Below, one piece after another: positions 20,798 through 32,157 of a DNA stretch of 64,000 nt. The stretch comes from Pomphorhynchus laevis. Taxonomy: Eukaryota; Acanthocephala; Palaeacanthocephala; Echinorhynchida; Pomphorhynchidae. A program made the translations under genes and the position numbers. How positions within the stretch are numbered: the first letter of the stretch is position 1; each line of letters begins with the position of its first letter. The stretch is from contig WNNJ02001227.1 of the NCBI GenBank assembly GCA_012934845.2, positions 24,121-88,120 of the forward strand, written 5' to 3'. Under the pieces are notes generated by a model that was not told where the DNA came from, did not search any database, and saw nothing but the letters and a program-made list of their open reading frames with translations.

Positions 20798-22680
20798 TAT
20801 AAGGAAACATGCGAGCGGGCGTTATTGAGGGAGCCTCTTAGTGGAATAATTAATCACCACCAAGTTCGTTTTCATGATTTGGGTGTTAGGGACATCTTAG
20901 CTGCCGCACGTCGTACTCACGGAAGTGCGGGTCCATCCGGTGTTGACGCAATCTCTTGGAGACATATGCTGGAATCTTTCGGGACAAGTTCGATCCAATT
21001 AGCCTCAAGTCTAGCCGACTTTGCAATTGTTATTGCAACAGCTACTCTGCAGCCAGGGGATTTGGAAGCCTTCACAGCAAGTAGACTAGTGCCACTAGAT
21101 AAGAATTCCGGAATACGTCCTATAGGGATTGGTGATGTGTCGCAGAATAATAGGCAAAGTCCTTGCTAAACGAATATACATCGATCTTCAAGCTGTCTCG
21201 TCCTGCATTCAGTTATGTTCCGGTCAGCGCTGTGGTACTGAGGCTGTTGTCCACTCTGTTCGGAAGCTGTACGTGGAAAACAATACATCGTGTATCCTTC
21301 AACTCGATGCTACTAATGCATTTAATTGCATAAACCGCTCACTCGCCCTAGAAAATATCAATTATGTTTGCCCCTCCCTATCAACCGTCCTCCCCAACAT
21401 CTATGGGGATCCAGCTGCACTCCTAGTAGAAGATGAGGTTATATACTCGCAAGAAGGTTTCACACAGGGTGACCCACTGGCAATGATTGCTTTTGCAGCG
21501 GCCTCCCTCCCACTGATCAACGCATTGCAAACGACAGTTCCACAAGTTGCACACCGTTGGTATGCCGATGATGCTCATTGTGTCGGTAGTAATACCGATC
21601 TAATGGCGCTTTGGAAATTGATTAGGGACATCGGGCCTCAATATGGTTTTTTTATAAACGAGGACAAATGCCAACTATTAGTGCACGAAGATGACCTAAC
21701 TCGAACGAAGACACTTTTTGCCGATTCCAGACTTCGAGTAGTTTGCAGTGGCTTGTCAGTACTTGGGTCACCTATTGGGAGTAACTCATTCATTTCTGAG
21801 TTTGTTAAGTCCAAAGTAGACAAATGGATTCGCTCGCTGTCAAACCTAGTTGAAGTGGCGAATGAGAGTCCACACGTCGCATTTGTATTGCTTACACAGA
21901 CATTCAAATTCAAATGGAGCTACTTACAGCGAACTTGTGATTTATCAGTGTCGCACTTTGAGCGTATCTCTGATATGATTCAACACAATATTATTCCGGC
22001 AATTGTTGGTACTGTTCCAGAAGTTGACTGCTGGCAAGTACTTACACTCCCATTACGTTTCGGAGGACTAGGCATTTCTTTTCCAGATGCTCATCATGAT
22101 TCCGAATACAATAACTCTGTGCGCATGTGTCAGCCATTACTGTTAGGCCTAACCGGTAATGAGTTAATTAAAACCCAAAATGAAGTGGCGACCTGTATAA
22201 GACACGAGAGGGAAGAAGCTTGCAAGCAAAGGGTGGCAATCATCAAAATTATCAATGAACAAATAAGCTCCAAATTGGAATATGCATCAATTGTCAGGGC
22301 ATCATCTTGGTTATCCGCCAAACCACTAATTAAATCGTGTTGTCAGCTCAATAAAAAACAGTTTCACGACGCCATTGTCACTCGTTATGGCTGGGAACCC
22401 CCTGATGCTCTTGCATTATGTATGTGCGGCCAACCATTTAGTGTCGTGCACTCAAAGTTTTGTCAAGCTGGTGGTCTGCCGTCAATTCGCCACGATACGG
22501 TGCGGGATTTGTTGGCAAGGGAATTGTCCACTGTATGCGTTTGTGTATCAACAGAGCCGACTTTACAATCACTTAGAGAAAATGTTCATTTCGAATCGAG
22601 TCCTACTACAACTGACCCCAATGCTAGGTTGGATATAGAGTGCCATGGGTTATACGGCAACAGGATAGAGCGGTCCTTAG
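20798..22680 (+). pseudogene. RLE-7: RLE LINE truncated at both ends
   Basis: Starts KETCERALLREPLSG upstream of GSAGPSGVDAISW. A frameshift near 21140 falls inside RPIGIGDV-RRIIGK. The second frame reads QLCSGQRCGTEA, motif A QLDATNAFNCIN, EGFTQGDPLAM, WYADDAHCVG, GGLGISFP, RASSWL, knuckle CMCGQPFSVVHSKFC with RHDTVRD, and RLDIECHGLYGNRIERSL, and then stops at the junction with RLE-8. The second catalytic Asp and everything after it are absent. Loss of the 3' end is not expected from normal LINE insertion and suggests later rearrangement. Confidence 0.8.
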
Positions 22681-22710
22681 ATGGAGCAGTCCAACAGGAT
22701 AGAGCGGTCC
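22658..22710 (+). repeat. 19-bp direct repeat at the RLE-7/RLE-8 junction
   Basis: CAACAGGATAGAGCGGTCC at 22658-22676 and again at 22692-22710, separated by 15 bp. The repeat is endonuclease coding sequence of RLE-7; RLE-8 begins right after the second copy. Confidence 0.9.
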
Positions 22711-23996
22711 ATGTCGATTAATAACGATGGGATAGTCATACTTGGCTCGCCCATCGGAACAAAGAAATTTGTAGAGAATTTCTGTGCACAAAAAATAAGC
22801 GAATGGGCACAACTGGTCGATTCTATGGCATCCTTAGCCGAGGTGGATGCACAATCTGTTAAGGCAGCATACTGTATAAGCGCACAAATGAAATGGATTC
22901 ATTTATTTCGCAATGTTCAGTGTGAATGCAAATGGCTAGAGCCTCTTGGAACAACAATAAAAACAAAATTGCTCAGCGCTTTGTTTGATAGAGATCTGGA
23001 GAATATCATAAAAGACGTGTGTTCGCTGCCAGCAAGAAAATATGGTCTAGGCATATTAGATCATACCCAAGAGGCTAAACATCAATATATGTCTTCAAGA
23101 CTACTGTCAAGTAGTCTCAACGATTTTAACACGATGCAAAACTTGAGATCATTAATGGTGGACAAAGTAAGGGAAATACGAGATATTCGAGACAAATCTT
23201 ACGATGATATGCGCATAAACTTCGAAAGGGACATGTCTCAGGAATTACAGCGAGCAATTCAATTCGCTTCACAAAAAGGAGCTTCGAACTGGCTAACCTG
23301 CAGGCCACTTGCGTCTCAGGGATTTCACATGTCAACATGCGAATTTCGAGATGCACTTTCAGTTCGTTACGGACTAACGCCGACAAATCTTCCGAAATTT
23401 TGTATTTGCAAAGAGATAAATACTACGACGCATGCATTATCATGCAAGAGAGGACCAATGAACTTTATTCGACACAATGAACTACGCGATTGTCTAGCGA
23501 ATGTGTTGAAGGAAGTTTGCGTCAATGTTCACACTGAACCAATTCTCACACCGGTAAATAACAACACTAGCTTTCAAAGAATTACAACGACCAGAGAACG
23601 GGAAGCACGCTTAGACATTGTTTGCAACGGTTTATTCGGGGGACGGCTCGAGAGGACATTCTTTGATGTCTGTGTCTTTAACAATCATGCTCCTGCCTAC
23701 CTTCATAAATCAATAGAGCAAACGTTTCGGTTTCACGAAGAGAGAAATCGGGCAAAATACGATGAAAGAGTCATAGAAATAGAAAATGGAGGTTTTTGTC
23801 CAATCATATGGGCTACATCAGGCGCAACAGGACCCGTGGCAAATACGTGTATACAAAAAATCGCGAAGAAACTAGGACAAAAACGTGGCACGGACTATCC
23901 ATCATCAATAAGTTGGTTACGAACAAAATTCAGTGTCATTTCCGGGAAAATGGCTTCTGCATGTCTGCGTACATCACGACAGACCGAGAATGCATA
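22711..23996 (+). pseudogene. RLE-8: RLE LINE, RT thumb to C-terminus
   Basis: Starts MSINNDGIVILGSPIGTKKF, after motif C, so RT catalytic residues are absent. It continues through KWIHLFRNVQCECKW, GLGILD, GASNWL, knuckle CICKEINTTTHALSC with RHN, RLDIVCNGLFGGRLERTFFDVCVFN, FHEERNRAKYDERV and FCPIIWATSG to the stop near 23996. The remaining frame is unbroken. Closest relative here is RLE-1 by eye. The tail ends in a T-rich/A-rich stretch and ATTATTATA near 24098; the GGCCC-type hairpin is not obvious. Confidence 0.82.
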
Positions 23997-24100
23997 ACAT
24001 TACGAAAACCTTTCTGTATCGAGACTATTGATCTTTTTTTTCTTGTGATGTAATCTTTGTGAAAAAAAAATGTGTATTTAAAAAAAATATAATTATTATA

Positions 24101-26024
24101 TTCGACCGATTGGAATAGCCGAAGTCGGTAGACGGATTGTCTGCAAAGCGATTTTGCAAATATAAAAACGGATTTGCAAGACATCGCTGGATTAGAGCAA
24201 CTATGTGCCTCACAACGGAGTGGTGTGGACTTTTGTATACACTCTCTACGCAATAACTTCCACAACAATCCAGAATTTGGCTTACTGTGTGTCGACGCCT
24301 CCAACGCTTTTAACAGCTTAAACCGCCGAGTAGCTCTTCATAACATGTCGCATTTATGTCCGTCATTGGCGCAAACTTTCCAAAACATCTATTCTGTCGA
24401 TGCTCGTCTTATTTTGGAAGGTGGTTCGCTCCACTCGAAGGAGGGTGTGACTCAAGGCGACCGCTTAGCAATGGCCATCTTCGCAATGGCTTCTCTGCCT
24501 CTTATAAGGATGATAAGGGATCAATGTCCTGGTGTTGTTCAACGGTGGTTTGCAGACGATGCGAACTTCCTCGGCCCCATATTGATGCTTGAGAAAGTAC
24601 TTAATATCCTAACACAGCACGGACCTGATTATGGCTATCATCTTAAACCAGCCAAATCTGATCTTCTTCTGCACAAAACGATGACAGTAGATCAATCAAA
24701 GTTTGCAGGTGTCGACATAAGGCACGATGGTGTTAAGATTCTCGGCTCATTCATTGGATCAAGTGCGTTCATGAAAGAATCGACCAAAGAGCGAATTGAA
24801 GATGACGTTTATCTGACAGACCGGCTCACAGAGATATGCTCTGTAGACCCGCATATTTCTTACATCGGATTGACCAAGTCATTGCAATGGAAGTGGACAC
24901 ACTTCTTACGCACAACGAGTTGCTCCGATGACGACCTTGTACCTTTGCGATATGCAATTACCGGGAGATTCTTAAAGGAAATGACAAAGCAGGACCTTTC
25001 AGAAGATTGGGTGAAGGTACTCACCAGTCCCATACGAGAAGGAGGCCTCGGGATCATTGACCCTCTGTTCGTGAAGGACCTGGAATTCAGCTCTTCTGAG
25101 AGAATGTGCTCGTCATTCACGTCAGATTGCCAAGGTGTCGTCTTCAGAACCGAACAGCAAAAGATCGGCGAGCGGATTACTGCTGAAAGAAAGACAGCCG
25201 CAATTAGCCGCTTTAATTACGCGAAGTCGAACTTAAACGAAATCTCACAAGAAGCACTTGCATACGCGTCCGTATATGGTGCATCGTCATGGCTTTCCAT
25301 AGTGCCCCCGGTTCGTGAAAACTTCCATATTCTTCCACGTGAATTCAGAGATAGTATGGCTATGCGGTATGCTTGGGAACCGACTGACATGCCCACGAGA
25401 TGCTTATGCAATACTCCTGCATGCTTGAAGCATCTCCTTTCATGTCGGCGTGGAGGGTTGCAGATTTTTCGTCACAATATCGTTCGTGATATCCTTGCCC
25501 GAAATCTAACGACTGTTTGTCATGGTGTAGGGATCGAACCTCTACTCGATAGTCCCAGCGTGGATCACGTCTTCACCAATAGTGCAACGACAAGAGATCT
25601 TGACGCACGAGTGGATATCGTCTGTACTGGACTGTTTCCCGGTAGATTCGAGCGGACGTATATAGACGTCAGCATTTTCAACAACCTTGCCGAATCTTAC
25701 CGTACAAACACGTCCAGTGCGTTCAACTTCCACGAAGCAAGAAAGAAGTCTAAATATGAGGAACGGGTTCAACAGATTGCAAGATGCACATTTATACCCT
25801 TCATCGCTTCGACAAACGGCGGATTGAGTGAAAGCTCTCGTGCTGTGTTGCGCCGAATCGCCTTTCTGCAGGCGCAGAGGTCTGACCAAACGACATACGC
25901 ACAGTGCTTGACTCGCATTACACGTGAAATCGGTGTTGCCCTATGCCGCGCGGCGTCGATATGCATCCGGGGTTACCGTTCTTCAAGTGGAAAGGCCGTC
26001 CGCCTCGAGCAACAGGAGCCTTAG
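24101..26024 (+). pseudogene. RLE-9: RLE LINE, RT to C-terminus
   Basis: Starts IRPIGIAEVGRRIVCKAILQI, shifts frame near 24165, then is open for about 616 codons: LEQLCASQRSGVDF, motif A CVDASNAFNSLN, EGVTQGDRLAM, motif C WFADDANFLG, GGLGIIDP, GASSWL, knuckle CLCNTPACLKHLLSC with RHN, RVDIVCTGLFPGRFERTYIDVSIFN and FHEARKKSKYEER. The conserved Pro of TQGDP is Arg here and Tyr of YADD is Phe. It is the fullest member of a subfamily with near-identical shorter copies (26220, 38685 minus, 63306). Its 3' UTR has GGGTTAAATTCCC instead of the common hairpin. Confidence 0.87.
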
Positions 26025-26112
26025 CTAAAGCACACGCCCCGTAACACGAAATTCAAACAATGATATTTGGGTTAAATTCCCTTTGTAAACTTTGTGAATA
26101 AAGCTTTTCTTC

Positions 26113-26225
26113 TTATTAAAAAAATTATATTATTATATTATATATATTATATATATTATTATATATTTATTATTATATATATTATATTATTATATTATTA
26201 TATTATTATATATTATTATATCTAA
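26113..26225 (+). repeat. TTATA/TTATATTA microsatellite
   Basis: About 110 bp of ATTATATTATTATATTATAT-type repeats between the tail of RLE-9 and the next RLE copy. It is the same kind of target that bounds most copies, expanded here. Confidence 0.85.
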
Positions 26226-26796
26226 CGACTGTATGTCATGGTGTAGGGATCGAACCTGTACTCTATTATTATTATATCTAACGACTGTATGTCATGGTGT
26301 AGGGATCGAACCTGTACTCGATAGTCCCAGCGTGGATCACATCTTCACCAATAGTGCAACGACAAGAGATCTTGACGCACGAGTGGATATCGTCTGTACT
26401 GGACTGTTTCCCGGTAGATTCGAGCGGACGTATATAGACGTCAGCATTTTCAACAACCTTGCCGAATCTTACCGTACAAGAACGTCCAGTGCGTTCAACT
26501 TCCACGAAGCAAGAAAGAAGTCTAAATATAAGGAACGGGTTCAACAGATTGCAAGAGGCACATTTGTACCCTTCATCGCTTCGACAAACGGCGGATTGAG
26601 TGAAAGCTCTCGTGCTGTGTTGCGCCGAATCGCCTTTCTGCAGGCGCAGAGGTCTGACCAAACGACATACGCACAGTGCTTGACTCGCATTACACGTGAA
26701 ATCGGTGTTGCCCTATGCCGCGCGGCGTCGATATGCATCCGGGGTTACCGTTCTTCAAGTGGAAAGGCCGTCCGCCTCGAGCAACAGGAGCCTTAG
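26220..26796 (+). pseudogene. RLE-9b: near-identical endonuclease fragment of the RLE-9 subfamily
   Basis: Codons from TVCHGVGIEPVLDSPSVD to the C-terminus match RLE-9 almost base for base: RVDIVCTGLFPG, ERTYIDVSIFN, KKSKYKERV, then the shared C-terminal CIRGYRSSSGKAVRLEQQEP. The first roughly 43 bp (26220-26262) occur again at 26276-26319 after TATTATTATTATA, so the 5' end is duplicated. It has no RT and cannot act alone. The same 3' UTR as RLE-9 runs to about 26895. Confidence 0.85.
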
Positions 26797-26917
26797 CTAA
26801 AGCACACGCCCCGTAACATGAAATTCAAACATAATGATATTTGGGTTAAATTCCCTTTGTAAACTTTGTGAAAGCTTTTCTTCTTTAAAAAAATTTTTTT
26901 TCTATTAAAAATTGTCT

Positions 26918-27545
26918 CGCGAAGGGTTCACACAGGGTGATCCTCTGTCTATGGTTGGATTCGCGGCTTCTACTATTCCTTTAATATTGCGTTTAAAGGA
27001 GGCATTTCCGTCTGTTTAACATATGTGGTATGCAGATGATGTATCTTGCATTGGGGAGGCGGGTGTTCTTTACCAATATCTTGAAATGATGAAGGACATT
27101 GGTCCGTATTATGGTTTTTACATCAATACTCAGAAATGCCAGTTAATCTCTAGATCTAATAATGATATAGCAAGGTCAATATTTGCGGGTAGTGAAATTC
27201 TAGTTTCACACCTAGGCGCTGAAGTTCTTGGGTGTCTAATCGGATATGGCGACTCTGAGCGGAAATGGGTGGAACATAAGGTTGATAAATGGAGTAGGAT
27301 GGTTAGACGCTTATCGGAAATATCCGAAACATGTGCTCAACAGACTTATCTAGCTTTCATTTTTGCGTTACAACATAAATGGACATATGTTTTTCGTGCG
27401 TGCAAATGTGAAAAATCATGGTTACAAGTACTAGAATTGGAAATAAGGAAAAGCTTATTGCCGGGGATACTGGGGATGAGTGAAATTACGGAGGACATAA
27501 GGCAATTAGTTGAACTTCCTACATCTAGCGGAGGCATGGGATTTT
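26918..27545 (+). pseudogene. RLE-10, first segment (RT), interrupted by APE-A2
   Basis: Starts at EGFTQGDPLSMVGF after an A/T-rich boundary. An in-frame stop (TAA near 27017) sits just before HMWYADDVSCIG, and the thumb LGCLIGYGDSERKW follows. It breaks off after LPTSSGGMGF, where one base is missing and a CR1/L2-like LINE has inserted. The element resumes at about 28228 with EWNWSKKMCLPLLNGY. Motif A is absent through 5' truncation. Confidence 0.8.
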
Positions 27546-28226
27546 AAATCCTTGCGAGCTGGTAATCACCTTTCCCTTAAACCCTTCGTCCGTGACAAGG
27601 TCCGCTCGTCTAACTTAATTCTTCGTGACATCCGCCGTATCCGCCCCCTTATCGACTTCCGTTCTTGTATGTCGCTTCTTTCATCGCTTCTTTTCCCTAA
27701 AATCGATTACTGCCTTAGCCTTTTCGCCAATTCTCCAAAATCCATCATCCTACCCCTACAACGAATAATCAACACCGCCGTTCGAGTGCTCTTTCGTCTC
27801 CGTCGCTTCGACCACACATCCACATATTTTGCCCAACTCTCCTGGCCCACCATCCACATCCGCATCAAACTCCGCCTTCTTCTCGTTACTTTTCGTCTCA
27901 TCGCTGTCGGCTTCCCATCGTTCATCAACCTTCCTTTCTTAGACGATACTCGCACCACCTCGCTATCGCTTCGTTCCTGTCATACCCTCTTACTCCACGT
28001 TCCTAATTACTCCAACAACTACGGTCTCCGATCCTTCCTCGTCGCCGCCTTACTCGCCTGGAATCAACTCCCTCTCGACGTCCGCCGCGCTCCCTCCTTT
28101 ATCACATTCAAACACCTCCTCCGTTCACACCTTCTCGACACCTGATTCACAGTTTTGTTTTGTTGTGGTCATGTAAGCGTGCGCTGGCACGCATTTGCCA
28201 CGTTAAAATAAATCCTTTTTTTAATC
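27546..28226 (+). pseudogene. APE-A2: 5'-truncated CR1/L2-like LINE nested in RLE-10
   Basis: About 200 codons of RT thumb and C-terminus (LSLKPFVRDKVRSSNLILRD, ...CLSLFANSPKS, RRFDHTSTYFAQLSW), 70-80% like APE-A ORF2 by eye, ending at HLLDT and a stop (28143-28145). The 3' stem-loop GCGTGC-GCTG-GCACGC (28177-28192) and ATTTGCCACGTTAAAATAAA follow. Short similar flanks (TTAAATCC left, TTTAATCC right) may be an imperfect target duplication. It carries no catalytic motif. Confidence 0.85.
28177..28192 (+). other. APE-A2 3' stem-loop
   Basis: GCGTGC-GCTG-GCACGC. It differs from the APE-A stem at the fifth pair (G-C here, A-T there) with pairing kept. Confidence 0.75.
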
Positions 28227-28227
28227 C

Positions 28228-29130
28228 AGGAATGGAATTGGTCTAAAAAAATGTGTTTACCTTTATTAAATGGATACGTAGGACAAGAATTACTTGAGAA
28301 ACAAATACTGGTAAATATCGGAATTCGGGGTGAAAAGAAGATTTTTAACGATTTAAAACACAGTAAGATTATTGCAGAACTGGATAATTACACAAAAAAT
28401 GCCTTAATTCATGCATCAGAAAAAGGCGCATCAACCTGGCTATCTTCAAGGATTAGCGAAGATAGGCAGTATTGTCTAAATAATCATCAGTTTTATGATG
28501 GGCTTGCCGCTAGATATGGATGGCAATTAAAAGGCGCTCCGACAAAATGTGTTTGTGGAGAACTTAACAACGTATCGCACACACTATCTTGCAAAACAGG
28601 GGGCTTTACAATTGTTCGACATAATGTGATGCGCGACATTATAGCAGGTATGTTATCTGCAACATGTAAGGCTATTGAAATTGAGCCGGTCCTACTTCCT
28701 GTTGAGTCTTCTTACAAATTCGATAGAATAACAACGTGTAAAAATATGAATGCACGCCTTGATGTTGCATGCAGTGGTTTAATACGGGGATTCGACAGAG
28801 CGGTCTTTTCTAGACATTTGCGTTTATAACGTTCATGCTCCATCGTATGCCAATCGAAGCCCTCGTAGTTTGTTTGAGTATCATCACAACAGAAAGCAGG
28901 CCAAATATTTAGAGCGAGTATCTAGGGTCGATCGTGCTTCATTTATTCCGGTTATTTTTTCATCGTCTGGCGGAATCAGTAGAGAGTCACATGCATTGCT
29001 TAAGAGAATAGCGTCAATACAGGCCTTAAGAGGGGACAATAACTACAGTGATTGTATCGCTACGTTACGTTGAAAGATCGGGTTTGGTCTAATAAAATCA
29101 AATTCTTGGTGTTTTCGATGCCGTCGTCAG
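28228..29130 (+). pseudogene. RLE-10, second segment (knuckle and endonuclease)
   Basis: Continues RLE-10: SKKMCLPLLNGYVGQELL, GASTWL, ISEDRQYCLNN, knuckle CVCGELNNVSHTLSC with RHN, RLDVACSGLIRG. A frameshift near 28805 separates this from YNVHAPSYANRSPR, HHNRKQAKYLERVSRVD and FIPVIFSSSGG. A TGA at 29071-29073 comes before the last about 18 codons. The tail lacks a clear GGCCC hairpin and ends in T/A-rich sequence by about 29290, where RLE-11 begins. By residues it is closest to RLE-4. Confidence 0.8.
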
Positions 29131-29291
29131 AGGTCTGAAGAGATATAGTTAGAATATATTTATAATGAGGTCAAACTTTTTGTCTAGTATTTGACTATTT
29201 GATTTGTCTTGTGTTCAATGTAATTTTGTGTAATAAAAATAAAAAAATTGTAAGTAATACAACAACAAAATTTTTTTTTCTATTAAAAAAA

Positions 29292-29388
29292 TTAAGCTCA
29301 TTTATCTATGAGCTTAAAAAATAGTTTGAAATAAAATAACATACAATCTAAAGTAAATACACAAATTACAATAAATAACATACAAATA
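29292..29388 (+). promoter_or_regulatory. RLE-11 5' leader with fold-back
   Basis: Opens with a perfect 10-bp fold-back, TTAAGCTCAT (29292-29301), loop TTATCT, ATGAGCTTAA (29308-29317). Modules follow: GTTTGAAATAAAATAACATA (29324-29343), ATCTAAAGTAAATACACA, AATTACA, ATAAATAACATACA, and the ATG at 29389. Confidence 0.6.
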
Positions 29389-32157
29389 ATGACACACGGG
29401 AAGCCGTCGAACACAACAAGGTGTTGCAACTGTAATGGTTCCGCAGCTGCATGTAAACGTTGCCGATGTGCAAAAGATTCCAAACATTGTGTCAACTGTC
29501 AGGCCCCGAATTGTCGCAATCAAACAACATCTTGTGATAATAACGATGCCGAAATTATCCCAACAAGTGTCACTGCAAGCTATCCAACAATTGATTCTGC
29601 AAGCAATTTAACAATTAATACAGCCAGAAACACTGTATCCACACTAAACTCAAATTTGTCACAACTCGATGAATTATCAGTAAGAATAAATGTCATTTAC
29701 TACGAAGTAATACACTGGAGACCGAATTTATTCAACTTACCTAAATGCAACCTCACAAGGACATTTATCGAATTAATGACGTCTCAGCTTGTTATTTTCA
29801 ACAACAACATGGCTAAGGCAAACATGTCATTTAAAATAATGACGATTTTGCCACAACTGATTCTCCAGAGAATTTCATCCCGCAAGGTCAGTATCCTGAG
29901 AAAAACCCTTGAACGAAGGATAATGATGTGGAAAGATGGCGATATAAAAGCACTTCTTATCGAAGCACGTTTTCTTCAACAAAATGACAGCCCCTGCCAA
30001 CGACGGACTCAGTTAGGAACAGATAAAATTTTGCAGAACATCATAAAACTAACACATAACGGAAAATTTAAAGCGGCGATGCGTCTACTGAGCAGTGGCG
30101 GGAGAATTCAAGGATATTGCAGTTATCCGATAAATGTGGGAATATAACGGTATTTGAGAAGCTAAAAAGTCTGCATCCGAAACCATCCCCATTAGACGTT
30201 AAATGTCTTCTTCATTCAGATATTGATGGATGTCCTCAGTTTAGCGATGTAATTTTTCGGGACATTAACGCAGATGATGTTCAAAGAGCCTCTAAACGAA
30301 CCAACGGATGTGCAGGTCCTTCCGGACTGGATGCAAGCCATTGGAGGTCAATGCTGACTCAATACGAACCTGAATCCAGAAATCTTGCAGATCAGGTAGC
30401 GGAATTTGCAATTCGCATTGCTACTGACATAATAGATGATGTCCAACTCGAAGCATACAAGGTATGCAGATTAATACCCCTAGATAAGTGTCCGGGAGTT
30501 CGACCTATAGGAATTGGGCAAGTCCTTCGTCGCATCGTCGGTAGAATAATTTCAAGCCGTATACGCAAGCAAGTAATAAAAGTTTCAGGCAAAACACAGC
30601 TATGTGCAGGTCAACGCTGCGGCACTGAGTTCGGAATACACTCTATAAGAAATGAATATGAGAGATCTGATGAACGCTGTATTTTAACGCTGGACGCTGA
30701 AAACGCATTTAATAGCATCAACAGATCAATCGCACTCGAGAATATGATCAAAGTATGTCCAAGTCTGTCGATAATCCTTGCAAATTGTTATTCCTCTCCT
30801 TCTACATTATCTGTACACAAAGATATAATTCTCTCTGAGGAAGGGTTCACCCAAGGTGATCCCCTTGCAATGTGTGCATACGCAGCTGCTTCACTGCCGC
30901 TAATTCAAGACCTCAGAACTAGATTTCCCGATATTGTTCATCGGTGGTACGCAGACGACGGAGTATGCGTAGGGCGCTATGAAGATTTGTTATCGCTGTG
31001 GGACTATATCTACGATATAAGCCCAAGATACGGATTCCATTTAAATCCATTAAAATGTACCATCTTAATACATCAGGGCTCTTCATTCAGGGATGGCGAA
31101 TGTTTTAAACAAAGAGGAGTACAAGTGTCAACTCGTGGTGTTAAGCTACTAGGCGGTTTTATAGGAGAATCAGACTACATAAGGGAAAACGTTGAGGAAA
31201 TGACTGAAAAGTGGGTTGTTCAAATCGAAACACTGAGAGAATTGGCCTTGATAGACAGTCAAGTCGCTTTTACAATGCTTACTAAAAGCCTACAATTCCG
31301 ATGGACGCACCTAAAACACACCTGTTTACTAAACCCAGAATGGCTCTTCCGACTGGACACTGCACTTTTTAATAATCTTGTATCTGCTATAACTGGTAAG
31401 ATCAATCTTAATCAACAGTGGGAATCAATTCTACAACTACCGATTGGACTAGGTGGACTTGGCATAATGAAACCTAGTGTAAATACAATAACAGAATATG
31501 AAAACTCCAAACGTATGTGCCCCCTTCTTAAATATCGAAGCAGCTCTATGGGATGATGAACAGCAACACATATTCTGCAAAATTAAACAAGAGAAAAAGA
31601 TAGCACAAAACGTGGAAGTACATACGGCTATAAGCAGCTTAAATTTGGCACAGCAGAATTTACTCAAACACATCGCTGATGCTCCCGGATCTTCACTGTG
31701 GTTAAGCAGTTTTCCTTCCATCTACTATAAACGCGTCCTATCAAGACAACAATTCCAAGACGCACTTGCAACACGCTTCGGATGGAGTCCAAACAATATT
31801 CCCGACAAATGCACTTGTGGCGAAAAACTCAATATCTATCACGCCCAATCGTGTAAAATAGGAGGAATCCCCATCATTCGACATAATATTATACGCGACG
31901 TAATTGGTTCAGCTCTAAAGGATGTATGCTATAACGTATTAGCCGAACCATGTCTTACACCAGTTCCTGAAGGGATGATTTTTGAGAATGATTCTACCAC
32001 AAAGGATAGATCTGCTAGGCTCGATTTAGTATGCAACGGTCTTTTTGGCGATTCGACGGAGCGGTCCTTCATGGACGTTTGTGTTTTTAATCCACTTGCT
32101 CAGTCTTACGCTTTGAATATGCAGAGTTCACATACCTATCATGAAAACAGGAAACGG
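29389..32157 (+). pseudogene. RLE-11: full-length start, interrupted by APE-A3
   Basis: N-terminus MTHGKPSNTTRCCNCNGSAA with the Cys-rich domain, then SSRKVSILRKTLERRI. A frameshift near 30125 leads to GCAGPSGLDASHW, CPGVRPIGIGQV, QLCAGQRCGTEF, motif A TLDAENAFNSIN, EGFTQGDPLAM, motif C WYADDGVCVG and GGLGI. A frameshift near 31530 leads to SSLWLSS, knuckle CTCGEKLNIYHAQSC with RHN, and RLDLVCNGLFGDSTERSFMDVCVFN up to HENRKRSNN (32157). The C-terminus lies beyond the inserted LINE, at 33580-33838. Catalytic motifs are all present. Confidence 0.85.

Noticed and set aside
25542-25889. Open antisense frame (about 115-127 codons) repeated opposite RLE-9, -9b, -14 and -25
   Set aside because: The four copies are near-identical in DNA, so the frame recurs by descent. 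Its codons mirror the conserved endonuclease, and no domain or start context is seen.
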